A DNA stretch of 64,000 nt from Amaurobius ferox (GCA_951213105.1 OX578140.1:36005256-36069255), one strand, 5' to 3'; shown: positions 23,179-34,773, numbered from the stretch's first letter. The notes: generated by a model from the letters alone, not told the origin. Program-made: numbers and translations.

Positions 23179-24975
23179 TAAAATTTTGAGTTCTCGCCCG
23201 AACTGAGGTCTGCTCAAATGACTGACATCAAAATATGTGCTTCTAATCTATCAAACTATAAATACAATTAAATTAAATTAAATTAAATTAAAACTTGAAA
23301 TGGCAGAATCGGTAGCAATATGAAATCCACACCGAACAATTTCTACTATTTCCGTAATTTTCCTTGGTTACTTTATCGCATGCGGAAAAAATAATTTTGA
23401 ATGAAGTCACATGCATAAAAAAATTACCCTCCCTCCCCCCCTTTGTTGCAAATAACCATTTTTTCAGCCGCAATAAAATTCCGAATACGAAAAATGAGAG
23501 TGGTTATATGTAAGCGTGGCTATATACATTATTGATAAATATCCCAGTTATTCACAATTAAATCTATCTTGTTGATATTTTCAAATAACTAGCTTCGGTT
23601 CCCCCATCAACTGATCACTATTTTAGTAATCACTTTTTTAAGCAAAGTTTAAGTATCAATACTTTCATTTCAAAGTGCACTGAAAAGGTAAAATAATATT
23701 TTCGTCTCTTGTAATAAAGGTGGGTGGCTAGAAATGTTATAAAACTGATATTTCATTATAATTAGGTGCACTCCAAAATATCACCATTAAATTTATGAAA
23801 TCATTGATTACATATATGGACTCATTTTCATTGATTAAATATACGTACTCATTAAATATATGAAATGTTTTAGTTCAATTTATTAACGGGTGTATTAAAA
23901 AGATAAAAGGCTTAAGTGTCTAGCTATTCTTTTAAAATGAATTTTAAAGATTTTCTCAAATTGGTAACTACTTTGTCACCGATGAATGCATTTGGGTAAT
24001 CTGCAACTATTAAGACTATTTTGATACCATTAACATCCATACACACGTGTGTATGGGTGTGTCCTGGTTTGTATGTGTATGTCACATACACACAAGCACA
24101 CAGGTGAGCATTTTTTCAAAAGTATTCGAAATGGGTTCAGGTGGTCTTAAAAAGCTCTTGCATCAAAATTTCTAATTCGAAATTTTTCGAGAGAACAACT
24201 TTTTCTATATAATAGCTTGAGATAATAAACGTTCATTTTTAGATACTTTCGAAGTTCATATATTTTCAAAAGAAATTGTATCAAAAATCCTTCTTTATAA
24301 TTAATTTAAATCGATATCTAAACGTTTTAGATTTAAAATATTTGCACAATAGATTAAAAACGTATACGATGAACTAACTTTACATGCATAGCCTTAATTT
24401 ATCTCCAACGTTTACTTAAACCCTTAATATGTGCATTATGTTTCTCCAAAGATTTAAATCTAAAGTGAAGATTGATATGATCTACTGCGCTTCTGGTACG
24501 TCAAAGTCTCAATTTACAGATATCGTATGAAAGACAAACTTAATGAACTCTCAGAATCTTAACACGGCACTCAAATGAATACGTCCGGCAGTATAATGAA
24601 CTCATTGTCATGGCATGCGGTAACAAATCAATTGACTTTAATGCTCTGGTTTGAAATTAGATTAAGAACAATTTCTTGGAAATGCACATACGACACCTTC
24701 CTTTGGAAATCCCCTGGAGAAGGCAGAGAATATTGACGTCCCAATTTAAACGACTGGGTTAAGTTTTAATAGAGGTCAAGACTGACTGTTTAATTGACTG
24801 TGGACGCGAACTGGATATTATATGATTGCAAGTCGTACTTTATTTGATGTCAAGATTCATTAAAATGTGGTTACCAACAAATTAAGTGGTGATTTACATC
24901 AAGTAAAGTGCGGACATTTAATTACCCCAAAACGAACATTTGTTAGCGTAAAAGCGTAAGCTAAAAATAATTAAA
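23179..24975. other. Unassigned AT-rich DNA
   Basis: 23265-23290 has four AAATT units. 24030-24215 (CACACAAGCACACAGG, then TCTAATTCGAAATTTTTCGA) looks like an inverted, decayed left half of the A/B repeat family. No gene was seen. Confidence 0.4.
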
Positions 24976-24994
24976 TTACTCATACGAAAAACTT

Positions 24995-25400
24995 GAGCAA
25001 CGTATACAAAGCTTGAGCAAAGTACAAATAACACAATAATTCGGCATACAGCTGTTTCGAGGATATACCGAATCCCCTTCGGCAGTGCAAGAGAACCAAC
25101 AAATCCAAAAGAGGAATGGGCGCGAAAGGAAGAATCGGGGATTTATTACCCAAGACATGGATTAAGAAAGAGCCAATCAGAAAGCAGCATGGACAATTCA
25201 GCCAATCCGAAAACTAAAAGACACAAGATTGGAGTAAGGCAAAACGCAACAGGAATATCCAGATAAAAAGAGTCAAGTCAGAACTAGAATAAATGAGACC
25301 CAAAGAGACGAGAAAGGTTAAAAGGGCACATAAGAGCCTCAAAGGAATTGAAAGAAGTAGTGGGGGGTTACAGGGCGTTCTACCAGACCCCGGACAACAC
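24995..25400 (-). mobile_element. Possible Penelope-like element tail
   Basis: On the minus strand the sequence reads ...CTTGCACTGCCGAAGGGGAT then TCGGTATATCCTCGAAACAGC. The layout CTGNNGA, a short stem (AGGGGAT/ATCCTC) and CGAAAC resembles the degenerate hammerhead-ribozyme region found in Penelope-like retroelements. It is followed by repeats of TTGCTCAAG. No reverse transcriptase or GIY-YIG domain is present, and the plus-strand right limit is a guess. Confidence 0.3.
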
Positions 25401-25654
25401 TGGAATACTGGATAAGTCATTAACTAAATTACTGGATTTTTTATAGATATGGGGGGGGCTTCAAAGAAGCAAGATCATAGATCGACGTGCATTTTTGTAT
25501 GATCCTTGTTGAAGAAAACTCAAAACGATGGTCAAATTGATAGCACTGTTGAGCGATTGAAGATTTATTAAAATCATGTTGTTGTTTTTTACATGGTTTT
25601 AATGTTCCGTAATACAAATTTTTAAAGCACGTTCAGTTTGAGCAATATCAGAAA

Positions 25655-25762
25655 TGATTCAGATATACTGTAAAATAATCAGATATACTGTAAAATGCAT
25701 CAGATATACTGTAAAATGCATCGGATATACTGCCAATGCATCAGATGTACTGTAAAATTTAT
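25655..25762. repeat. 21-bp tandem repeat
   Basis: About five units of CAGATATACTGTAAAATGCAT, with the fourth and fifth diverged. Confidence 0.9.
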
Positions 25763-26923
25763 TATGAAAGACAAAAGAATTTTGTGATAAATAAGTGCTG
25801 GTAAGAAAAATAATCTCATCAATTTCAAATTCAAAGAAATGGCATTCATCCAATCGTTTCTTGAAACAGGACAATGCAACCTTAACAGGGGCATTGGTAA
25901 ACAACTATTTAACATCAAAAGAGACCATAGTTAAACCACGAGAATTAAAATTACTAATTATCTTCACAAATTGTTCACAATTTATGAGAACGTACTTTTA
26001 CTTGTACTACGTCAACGACCCAACTAAATGATGGTGAGAGAGAAGATAAAGGAATAGAAGTGATGACCAACGTATATACACTTTGTAGCAAGGTCTGGAA
26101 AATACCATAACTCGTGAAGTTCATATCCAGTTTGTAAAGTTTGATAAATTTCCGAAAGTCGCCAAATTAGCGATCTTGCACAAAATTTGAGAACCAGATC
26201 AACAAATTTGTCACCAAGGTCAATCGTCCCGGACCGTCAAATTATAACAATGATTTCAGATTAGGTATTCCTAGAAAATCGGTGGTACTTCCGTTTCTTC
26301 CAATGCACTCCTTTCATGATTTTTTCTGTACTTAAAATCACGCCCTCAGAGCAGCGACCATCTATAAACCCGGTTTGGAGATGCCGCTAACAACTCTAGG
26401 AATGTAGTGGTTTCAAGAAAAGTTGAGCTTGATTAAACAGATTCACATCTCATTAATAATTAATAGTTGCAAGATACTTACAGTTGTAATGATTCTCTCT
26501 CTCTGCCCTGAAATCAATCAAGTTTAAACTGACGTTTACAACAGATATGCTAGTATCTGATTAACAATCTCAGTACTACAGAATTTGAGGAATATTTGGT
26601 CGAAATGTTAAAGTTATCAATTTACACAGACTTATTTACTTGATTTGGATGTTTGCACTACTATGGACCATTCTGGAATCTACCCCTTCTGTAAAATCTA
26701 TGTAGTCATAAGTTATCAAACTCATTCGAATCTTGACTAAATAGGAGGTTTGTTCAAAACTTAATGATTAAAATTAATATATATATATATCATTCAGAGT
26801 GAACCAAATCATTCTATGAAGGTTATAAATTCCAATGCATTGGCTTCAACTTTGAGAGAAATACATCATAGCAAGTTTAGTGCCAGGTGTTTACTTTAGT
26901 GTCAACTTTGGTTTTTCATTTAC
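25763..26923. other. Unassigned, includes old duplicate block E (copy 1)
   Basis: About 26505-26900 aligns in order with 30555-30945: AACTGACGTTTACAACAGATATG, then GTATCTGATTAA, GAAATGTTAAAGTTATCAATT, ATACCCCTT-like and TGCATTGGCTTC pieces. It is non-coding and diverged. Confidence 0.45.
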
Positions 26924-26940
26924 ACACTAGCGTATCATCC

Positions 26941-27325
26941 GGGCCAACGGCCGTACCGTGCTGAAAACACCGGTTCTCGTTAGATCACCGAAGTCAAGCA
27001 GCATCGGGCGCGGTTAGTACTTGGTGGGTGACCACCTCGGAACACCGCGTGCTGTTGGCCATCTCGGGTGCGGTATCCCCGTGGTTTGCGCGCTAGATTT
27101 GCACGCTACCACAAATGCCGCCGTGTTCATGCGGAGTACGATCACGTTAAACATGTGGGTCCGTAAGTCCTTCCGAGAGGTTGGTGGTAGGGGAAGGAGA
27201 GTACGGTCCCTGTGGATGCCTCCCCCACTGGGTTCCGGTCTAAATTGGGTGGCACTTCCCGGCCGTCCATTCAGTTACCTTACACCTTTCTGGTAGGTCG
27301 GACGGTCTGGGTCTCAACAATAACA
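26941..27325 (+). mobile_element. Chimeric 5S rRNA/tRNA-derived SINE, copy 1
   Basis: This is one insertion bounded by a perfect 17-bp duplication, ACACTAGCGTATCATCC (26924-26940 and 27326-27342). Modules in order: a near full-length 5S rRNA-like head (26943-27060); a tRNA-like remnant CGGGTGCGGTATCCCCGTGG then GCGCGCTAGATTTGCAC; the SINE body (CCGCCGTGTTC, ACATGTGGGTCCGTAAG, TAAATTGGGTGGCAC); and the tail CTCAACAATAACAAC. Compared with the tRNA-headed SINE at 5240, about 30 bases including the B box (GGGTTCAATTCCCG) are deleted. The intact duplication shows that the 5S and tRNA parts moved together rather than being two neighbouring insertions. Confidence 0.93.
26943..27060 (+). pseudogene. 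5S rRNA-derived head of the SINE
   Basis: It starts GCCAACGGCCGTACCGTGCT and ends GCGTGCTGTTGGC, so the terminal helix of 5S rRNA still pairs. The internal pol III control elements are recognisable: an A box in GAAGTCAAGCAGC, the intermediate element in TCGGGCGCGGTTAG and the C box in GGTGGGTGACCACCTCGG. It lies inside a retroposed unit with target duplications, so it is a SINE promoter and not a ribosomal gene. Confidence 0.92.
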
Positions 27326-27552
27326 ACACTAGCGTATCATCCACAGTTAGCTTGGGATAGTACGTTTTGTTTCAGACTACTATCCCCAGTAAACTCGAAC
27401 TTAGTGTTTTTTCATGTTCTTCATTAAGTTAACTGAGAAAGAAAAATATATATAAAGAGATACCCCGTTCTTACTTCAATTATCTACTTTGTTTTTAAAA
27501 AATATTTTTAATCCGAGTACCCTATATGTAAATAAATCTAAAAACAACTATA

Positions 27553-28357
27553 AAATTCTGATATGGGCAGCACACGGCTTTCTCTTCAGACTCAAATCCA
27601 TTTTCTCTTTCGTTCTTTCGCAATTCATTAAATTGGATTCAAATTCACAAAATAGCATGGATATTTATTTGAAATAGCACTGAATTTGCAGTTTTAATTC
27701 TAGTTTCTCTTTCATTTGGCGACTAATTGTATTTTTAAAAACGACGTAGCATAATTGCGAAAAGGCAAAAGCTAAAGTATCGGGAACAGTTAGTCCTAGC
27801 GTTATTACGCTGCTTTCCTAATTTTCATCGGTAAGAGCTACCTATAAACAAGAATTCAATTGATACATTTCAGCATATTTATTTTTTGACTTCAAGTTTT
27901 GACGATTTATGCAAGCTATTTTGCTAAAGAAGCAGGTTCCTTCTTTTCCGATTCATACAAAATTCAGCATCAGGCTAACTCACAATTGACTTGTTCACCA
28001 AAGTTTGTGAAATTTGACCAGTTGTTCAGCTAGAGTAAGTAGATGCATGCGATTATTGCGGACCATTTCGCAAAAAAAAAAAAAAAAAGTCCAGTTGTCT
28101 TTTTCAAAATCTTACGAAAATCTAATCAGAACCATTTGGACAATTAGTTTGTCGACTAGAGTGGATACATCACATACCCACACATGCATGGATGCACACA
28201 CGCATGCATGCATGAACGCACGCACGCATGCACACGTCACGCTAAAAGTAGTTTTCCTCATGTTCGAGAGTAATGGAAACGTGTAGATCCATTGGAAACT
28301 CGAATTGCTATTTTCAACACGACTCCTCTATACATCACCATGTATTGTAGGAAAAGT
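27553..28357 (-). mobile_element. Helentron-like family, subfamily B, tandem copy 1
   Basis: The plus-strand left edge TCTGATATGGGCAGCACACG plus GCTTTCTCTTCAGACTC is the inverted right end (hairpin relic and GAGTCTGAAGAGAAAGC). The plus-strand right edge ACCATGTATTGTAGGAAAAGT is the inverted left-end hairpin. It abuts the next copy with only ATAT-type junction bases between the two. Internal features include a poly(A) run at 28071-28088 and a CA/CATG-rich tract at 28170-28240 in the usual position of the CA repeat. Confidence 0.75.
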
Positions 28358-29040
28358 AAATATCTAATGTGGGCAGCACATGACTTTCCCTGCAGACTTA
28401 TATTCACGTTATCTTTATTTTAATAAAGAAAATACCAAAAAACTAAAATATCTCGAGAACGGCTAGTCCTACTGTAATGGGGTTGGTCTTATTATTTTCT
28501 TCGTTAAAAATTACGTATAAAACAAGTATTTAATGGATATATTTGAACATACGTAGTTTTTTATTTTAAAATTTAACAATTTTTGGGGGCCATTTTGAAA
28601 AAAAGTATATTTTTTTCCGAATAGTACCAAAATCTAATCAGCATCAGAGTATCATACAAGTAACTTATCTACCAAATTTTGTGAAATTTGGTCAATTAGT
28701 ATTTTAGTTACAGTGGATACATAAAATTTTTACGGACCATTTCCCAAAAAAAAAGGGTTCTCTTTCTACTAATCGTACCGAAAACTAATCAGCACCAGGG
28801 TCATACCCAAGTCACTTACCTACCAAATTTCATGAAATTCGGTCGATAAGTTTTTGTGTTAGAGTGGATACATACATTGCACAGACACACAGACACACAC
28901 ACAGACGTCACGCTAAAAATAGTTGTTTCGTATTCTAGAGGTCTCGAAACGTGTAGATCCGTCGGAAACTCGAGTTGCGATTTTCGGCATGATTCCGATA
29001 CTTTTCCTTTACATTACCATGTATTGCAGGGAAAGTAAAA
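28358..29040 (-). mobile_element. Helentron-like family, subfamily B, tandem copy 2
   Basis: The right end on the plus strand's left side is CTAATGTGGGCAGCACATGA plus CTTTCCCTGCAGAC. The left end on the plus strand's right side is ACTTTTCCTTTACATTACCA plus TGTATTGCAGGGAAAGTAAA. The central part carries about two of the ~150-bp internal repeats (TTAGAGTGGATACAT; CAAGTCACTTACCTACCAAATTT). It is fused head to tail with the copy at 27553-28357. Confidence 0.8.
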
Positions 29041-30554
29041 ATTAGATCTTTTCGGAGAACATTTAAGAGAAAATAAATAGGTACGCAAGGTGAATAATCA
29101 TGCGATCAATAAGTTCTTTCATTACCCTTGCAAACTGTGGCCAAATCTAAAGTATCCTTTTTCAGAGCTTTCTGTGCAAAAGTGACCAAAATTGAAAGGG
29201 ATTTGCTGCAAACAGTACCAAGCCATGGGTGAAACATAATGAAATAAAATATTCGCGGTTATGTGGTAACGTGCCACTGGAAATTAAAAGGAGTATGTGC
29301 ACTAAGTACGGGTAAAACATATACAACTCAACTTATCAACGCTGCTAATAAGAAAGTAATAAAATATCGTATAAAGCAGCATAAAACTTAATTCAATAGT
29401 GTAAACAGCTTTCGAAGGCAAAAAATATTCTTATGATTGAAAAAAAGGCGCAACCTACACTTACCAAAGCAAGATTGACAACTGGCGATAGAATAGCAAA
29501 TGTAGCTAAAAAATGAAAAGAGGGTTTCCATGAGGAGAGAAGATAAAGGAAGTAAAAGCCAAGGAAGAAGATACGAGTTGCAGGATTCTATGAATGAGCG
29601 GCAAAAATCAAAGAGCATGTTGACTGATGTGTGATCGCGGAGGCGGATTGGAGTCCTTTTGTTCCTTTTACAGATTCATGAGCAGTCAAAATGGCGATTA
29701 AATGGGGTATTTGAATAATCGGGTTTTGTGATTTGAAAAGAGTAAAGTGTCCTGTAACGCTTGTTGCTTCGATGTACAAGGATTACATGCAATGTTCACT
29801 GTTATTTATATAAATAAAATTTAGTTGTTTTGTTATTTTATATAACTACCCTGCTTTAACTCGCGAGTATATTTTCTAGTATGATAATATTCAAAAAGAT
29901 ATAATGATGTCGGCATTCAGCGGGGGGCGGTGGAGAGTTCAAGAGTTTTCATAAAAAGTTAGGCATTGAACTATCCCACCCCCACCCAATTTGTCAAGTA
30001 GTAAAGACAGCCATGGGGGTTTATCTCATATTCTCTGTTTTTCGTTTTGAGATAATATATATATTGTTTGTTATGTTATTCGAGTTCATATTTATCAAAT
30101 CTTAGAAAATCCGAATTATTCAAAAACTGTTTAATGCAACTAGAATAAGACTCGAACCTGTTACTTCTTAATCGCGAAATAAGTTATTTTTTAGAAACTA
30201 AAGCTAATCAGCATTGTTTAAAAACCGTTTAATACAATTAGAACAAGAGTTGAACCTGTTACTTTGTATTCACGGAATAAGTTATTTTTTAGAAACTAAG
30301 GCTAATCAGAATTGTAGAATTGTTTCAAGTAAAACTCGCAGATTTCTATAGCGCAATAGAGAATGAAGATAAGATTAGGATTGTTTACGTGCTCTTATTT
30401 GTTGCTGTAATTGCCTGCACATTTTAAAATTGCCATTTGCCATGCGTTGCACTTAAATATACGCTTTTAGTGACGCGTTTAAGTGAAAACTATGCATTGC
30501 TTTAGTAAACGTGCTAATAAATAATTTCCTGAGCATGCACGATAGAATGATTTC
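29041..30554. other. Unassigned AT-rich DNA
   Basis: 30130-30200 and 30205-30300 are a local tandem duplicate pair (AACAAGAGTTGAACCTGTTA against AATAAGACTCGAACCTGTTA; AATAAGTTATTTTTTAGAAA in both), with a unit of about 108 bp. The minus-strand open frames at 29388 and 29588 are not recognised. Confidence 0.45.
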
Positions 30555-31440
30555 CAGTCCTAAACTCAGTTATATTTGAACTGGCGTTCACAGCAGATAC
30601 ACTGGTATCTGATTAATTGTACGCTAGAATTTATGCAATGTTTATTTGAAACGTTAAAGTAAATTATCAATTGATATAAACTCAATTAGTTGGTTTGAAT
30701 ATTGCAATACGATGGATAACTCAAGATAATACCCCTTATATAAAATGTGTGGAACGAATTTAGTTGCTTAAGCTAATTAACCTCTGGTTTAATTGGAAGG
30801 CCATGGTTAAAGGCGTTTGCATGGGGAAATAGTAAAATCGTCTGCAAGATGCTTCAGATAACGTTTGGAATGTTAAGCTGAAATGCATTAGTTTCTGCCT
30901 TGAGGAAATTACATCTTGAATATAGCATAAGTTATTAAGTGTTAGAAGTTATGTAGTGTAAGTTACTTGTAATTTTGATTGTCTTTAGATGGTAAATGAA
31001 AATAATTGAATGTTTAATAAGTTAAATTGTTCAATAATTTAGAATGTTCGATGCAGGGTTCCTAGAAAAATCGAATCGAATAAAAGTGATCAAATAGAAG
31101 TTATTGCAGACCACTTGGCGGAAAATTTTAAAAGTTAGGACTTGGACCTCAATAACAGAGTGAGATAGACTAAAATATAATCAAAGTTGTTAAGCATTGT
31201 CTAATTAGTAGGAAGCGGCACCAGAAACCCGCAAAGCACGAATTAAGAAGTCGTTTCATTGGAGAATGCAATACGGTGAGATCTGCAGTGCTTGTGAAAA
31301 CACGCGGAAATATTATTTTTCGAATACAAATGTGCATTGTTGCTGGATGAGGGTATTTTGAACAGACTGTGCATTATATATCTGTGCATGTAAATGCCGC
31401 TTATTTTAGAATCCTTGGATATAGGTTATCTATCCTCTAA
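30555..31440. repeat. Old duplicated blocks E (copy 2) and F (copy 1)
   Basis: 30555-30945 aligns with 26505-26900. 31065-31440 aligns with 50225-50580, sharing AATAAAAGT, TATTGCAG, GCATTGTTGCTGGATGAGGG-like against GCATTCTTTCAGACTAAGGA, and TTTTAG.ATCCTTGGATATA-like endings. The blocks are diverged and non-coding. E and F are neighbours here but not at the other sites. Confidence 0.5.
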
Positions 31441-31607
31441 TATCCGTATTGTGTCAAATAACTGTCTTCTGCACCAGATATAGTGTCAATTCCTTCTCAT
31501 TATACAATGCTTTACACCTGAACTGTTTCTACCTCAACTGTTCGAACTGTGAGAGAATCATATATATACCATAGAGAAATAAAACGACGTACTGAACACT
31601 AACACGG

Positions 31608-32552
31608 GAAAAAAAAATCTGATGTGGGCAACACATGACTTTCCTTATATAATGTAATGAATTTGCTACTTTTACAGTAAAAAAAAATGTTTTTTCTTAT
31701 AGTAGATACTAATATTCTTTTCAAGATATTGAATTTTCGACAATTAGTCCTCATTTTTATCCATTTGGCGAAATTTTCGATAATTTGGCAACATTTCAAA
31801 ACGTTGCCAAGTTGGCGACATTCCGCCAAATTCGTCGCCAAAATCTCGCCAATCGTTATGCGCTAAGAAATAAGTTATTCTTACAGCAGATAAATGACTA
31901 TTGGCGTTCAAATGCAAAAGTATTACTCAAAATATATTTTTTCATGAATGGAACAAGCTAGATCTACGAGAATGATGTCACCCAGTTTATCGCATGGTAT
32001 TACATATGAAAAGTTAACATGTTTCTCAATAGGAATATGTTTTTTATTTTATATGGCTTTTTGATAATGTATTTGAAAAATGTACAATATCTCGAGAACG
32101 GTTCATGTTAGCGTTCTAAAATTTATGTCAATCGTTTTCTGATGAAAAATTACATAAGAAATGTCTATTTTCGTAACTTTATTAGTGGTTTTGATTTTTT
32201 GACGATTTTTTCAAAATTTCATTCGAAAATTTAGGGAGGTTCTGAACATCGATTGCGTATAAAAGCAATAGGCTTCCAGTGTTTACGGATTGTGATTTTT
32301 ATACCAAATTTGGTTCAAATCGGTCCATTCGTTCGTCAGTTGTCTCCACAGACTCACTGACATACACACACACACACACACACACACTTTTACACACCCA
32401 CCCACACATACACACATTCAGATATCACTTCAAAAATGTTTGATTCGTGATCAGGGATGCTTGAAACGTGCTCTCCCGTCGAAAACTCGAATTTGAATTT
32501 TCGACCCCGTCACAATACTTTCCTTATACATTATGTATATAAGGAAAGTAAT
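31608..32552 (-). mobile_element. Helentron-like family, subfamily A, full-length inverted copy
   Basis: The plus-strand left edge is AAAAAAATCTGATGTGGGCA plus ACACATGACTTTCCTTATATAATG. The plus-strand right edge is GTCACAATACTTTCCTTATA plus CATTATGTATATAAGGAAAGTAA. All landmarks of the copy at 10047 are present in inverse order, including the TTGGCGA palindromes at 31760-31850, ATCTCGAGAACGGTTCATGT at 32090-32110 and a short CA tract at 32360-32420. Bases just outside the left edge are purine-rich and no target duplication is apparent. Confidence 0.85.
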
Positions 32553-32745
32553 AACTTACTTCACTGAACAAGTTCCGTCTGAATAGTTTTATAGTCGTAC
32601 AAAATATAGTGATTTTCATCATTGCAATCAGCCATATTTAACATTTACAAGAGATGTTCAAAGCTGATTAATTATACGGTCGAAATTGTGCACTCTTTGA
32701 GCGTTTAAGCACAATGTTAATTTATAATTTCATAGAAACTGGATT

Positions 32746-33672
32746 ATTACTTTCCTTATATACATAATGTATAAGGAAAGTATTGTGACGGAGTCGAAAA
32801 TTCGAATTCGAGTTTTCGACGGGAGAGCACGTTTCAAGCATCCCTGATCACGAATCAAACATTTTTGAAGTGATGTCTGTGTGTGTGTAAGTATGTGTGT
32901 GTCAATGAGTGTGTGCAGACGATAACTGACGAACGAAAGGACCGATTCGAACGAAATTTGGAACAAAAATCACAATCCGTAAACACTGGAAGCCTATTGT
33001 TTTTATACGCAATCGAATGTTCAGAATCCCCCTAAATTTTCGAGTGAAATTTTGAAAAAAATCGTCAAGAAATCAAAACCGCTAATAAAGTTACGCAAAT
33101 AGACATTTGTTATGTAATTTTTCATTAGAAAACGATTGACATAAATTTTAGAACGCTAACATGAACCGCTCTCGAGATATTGCATATTTTTCAAAAAAAT
33201 TATCAGAAAGTTATATAAAATAAAAAACATATATTTCCTATTGGGAAACATGTTCACTTTTCATATGTAATACCATGCGATAAATTTGGTGACATTATTC
33301 TCGTGGATCTAGCTCGTTCCATTCATAAAAAAAGATACTTTGAGTAATACATTTGTATTTGAACGCCAATAGTCATTTATCTGCTGTAAGAATAACTTAT
33401 TTCTCCGTCCATAACGCTTGGCGAGATTTTGGCGACAAATTTGATGGAATGTCGCCAACTTGGCGACATTTTTAACTGTTGCGAAATTAACAAAAATCTC
33501 GCCAAATTGATAAAAATGGCGCTAAATCAATGAAAGTGACGACTAATTGAAGAAAATTCAATATCTTGGAAAGAATATCTACTATAAGAATAACATTTTT
33601 TTTTACTGTAAAGATAGTAAATTCATTGCATTTTTTAAGGAAAGTCATGTGTTGCCCACATCAGATTTTTTG
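32746..33672 (+). mobile_element. Helentron-like family, subfamily A, full-length copy
   Basis: The left hairpin ATTACTTTCCTTATATACAT plus AATGTATAAGGAAAGTATTG is intact. The right end AAGGAAAGTCATGTGTTGCC plus CACATCAGATTTTTT is intact, although the bases before AAGGAAAG have changed to ATTTTTT. The element faces the inverted copy at 31608-32552 across ~190 bases. Within it, AATGTCGCCAA C TTGGCGACATT (33448-33470) is a perfect 11-bp-arm palindrome, and GGCGAGATTTT...AAAATCTCGCC flank it. Confidence 0.85.
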
Positions 33673-33891
33673 ATTTGAATATTATGCTTTAATAGATAAT
33701 TCTAGAAACGACCGTTTTTATTTAATCAACATCGGTACTTAAAACTTTTTAATTTAATTTTGAATTAACTTTTGCCTTAGGAGAAGACCTTTTGCAATTG
33801 TGTCATATGCCTTCTTCAAAGACATTCAAATCACTCTATGAGTACAGTGAACTCTAATGTAGCCCAATGTTCTTCTGCTTTAAAAGAAATA

Positions 33892-34773
33892 CAGGGCGAT
33901 CCAAATTAAAGATCATGTCTTTAGACTTCTCTGTAGGAGAAACTACTGGACGAATCGCAAACAAATTTCGTACAGATGCTTTCCTGAGTATACGGTTTCG
34001 ATTTCTGGGGAAAAAAATAGTTAAAATTTTGGTCGCCAGGTCTAAAATTTGACTCTGCTGTCCCTATAATTTGCATATTGTGAAGTATATCTTATAAGCG
34101 CCGTCTATAAAAAGAGTCGCAAAGCCTTTTCTGCAGTTGTGTCTCATGAGACGACGCAAGATAAGAGCTGCTTCATTTAAAGTTATCGGCTGAACGGTTA
34201 TTATTATTATTATTATTTGGCGGAGAATATTTTAACTCGTTTGGCTATTTTTAGATAATATTTGACAACATTTGTGCCAGTAGCTTGATGTGTTTTGGTG
34301 ATGTTTTTTGTTAAGGAGGAAAGAGGGATGGCTCTGCTGAATCTGCATTACCCACTCCTGAAGTCACGAGCCGCAACAGCTTTTCTCACAAATCCATGAA
34401 TGGCAAAGGGTCATAAAGCTTACCTTACGGGATCGCGCGTTACTTGTTGAAATCTTCTGTTAAGGAAACAGCAATGCTTCTGCTGCACTCATGCCATTTA
34501 GACAGTTTAAAGGTTTACGTAGAGGTCCGCTCCCGATTTGTAATCTTCGGAACTCTCTTTTTTGCCTATATTTGTTAGATCGGTTAGGCAATATGCAATT
34601 TACGGGAACATCAGCGCCAGATTTTAGTGGCCGGTATTTGAACTATTTCATTTTCTTCAGAAATCGAAACCGCATACTCAGGAAAGTATGTGTACGAAAT
34701 TTGAGTGCGATTCGCCCAATAGATTTTCTTACAGAGAAGTCTAAAGACCTGATTTTTAATTTAAATCACCCTG
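33892..34773. mobile_element. TA-flanked element with ~190-bp inverted repeats
   Basis: TA (33890-33891) precedes CAGGGCGATCCAAATTAAAG. The other end is the complement of CAGGGTGATTTAAATTAAAA, followed by TA (34774-34775). The arms (about 33892-34083 and 34584-34773) pair over their length, with blocks GTCTTTAGACTTCTCTGTA, AAATTTCGTACA, ACTTTCCTGAGTAT or GCTTTCCTGAGTAT, and GGTTTCGATTTCTG. The ~500-base centre contains an ATT microsatellite (34198-34218) and no recognisable transposase. It is probably a non-autonomous Tc1/mariner-type element, judged by its TA target. Confidence 0.8.

Noticed and set aside
26943..27060. A functional 5S rRNA gene
   Set aside because: It is embedded in a SINE body, has several substitutions and lies inside 17-bp target duplications. 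A second independent copy has the same fused body.
31608..32552. Classifying the A repeats as simple TIR-type MITEs
   Set aside because: The inverted repeat is terminal at one end but subterminal at the other, and no target duplication is visible. An asymmetric-end (Helentron-like) model fits better, though it is not proven.
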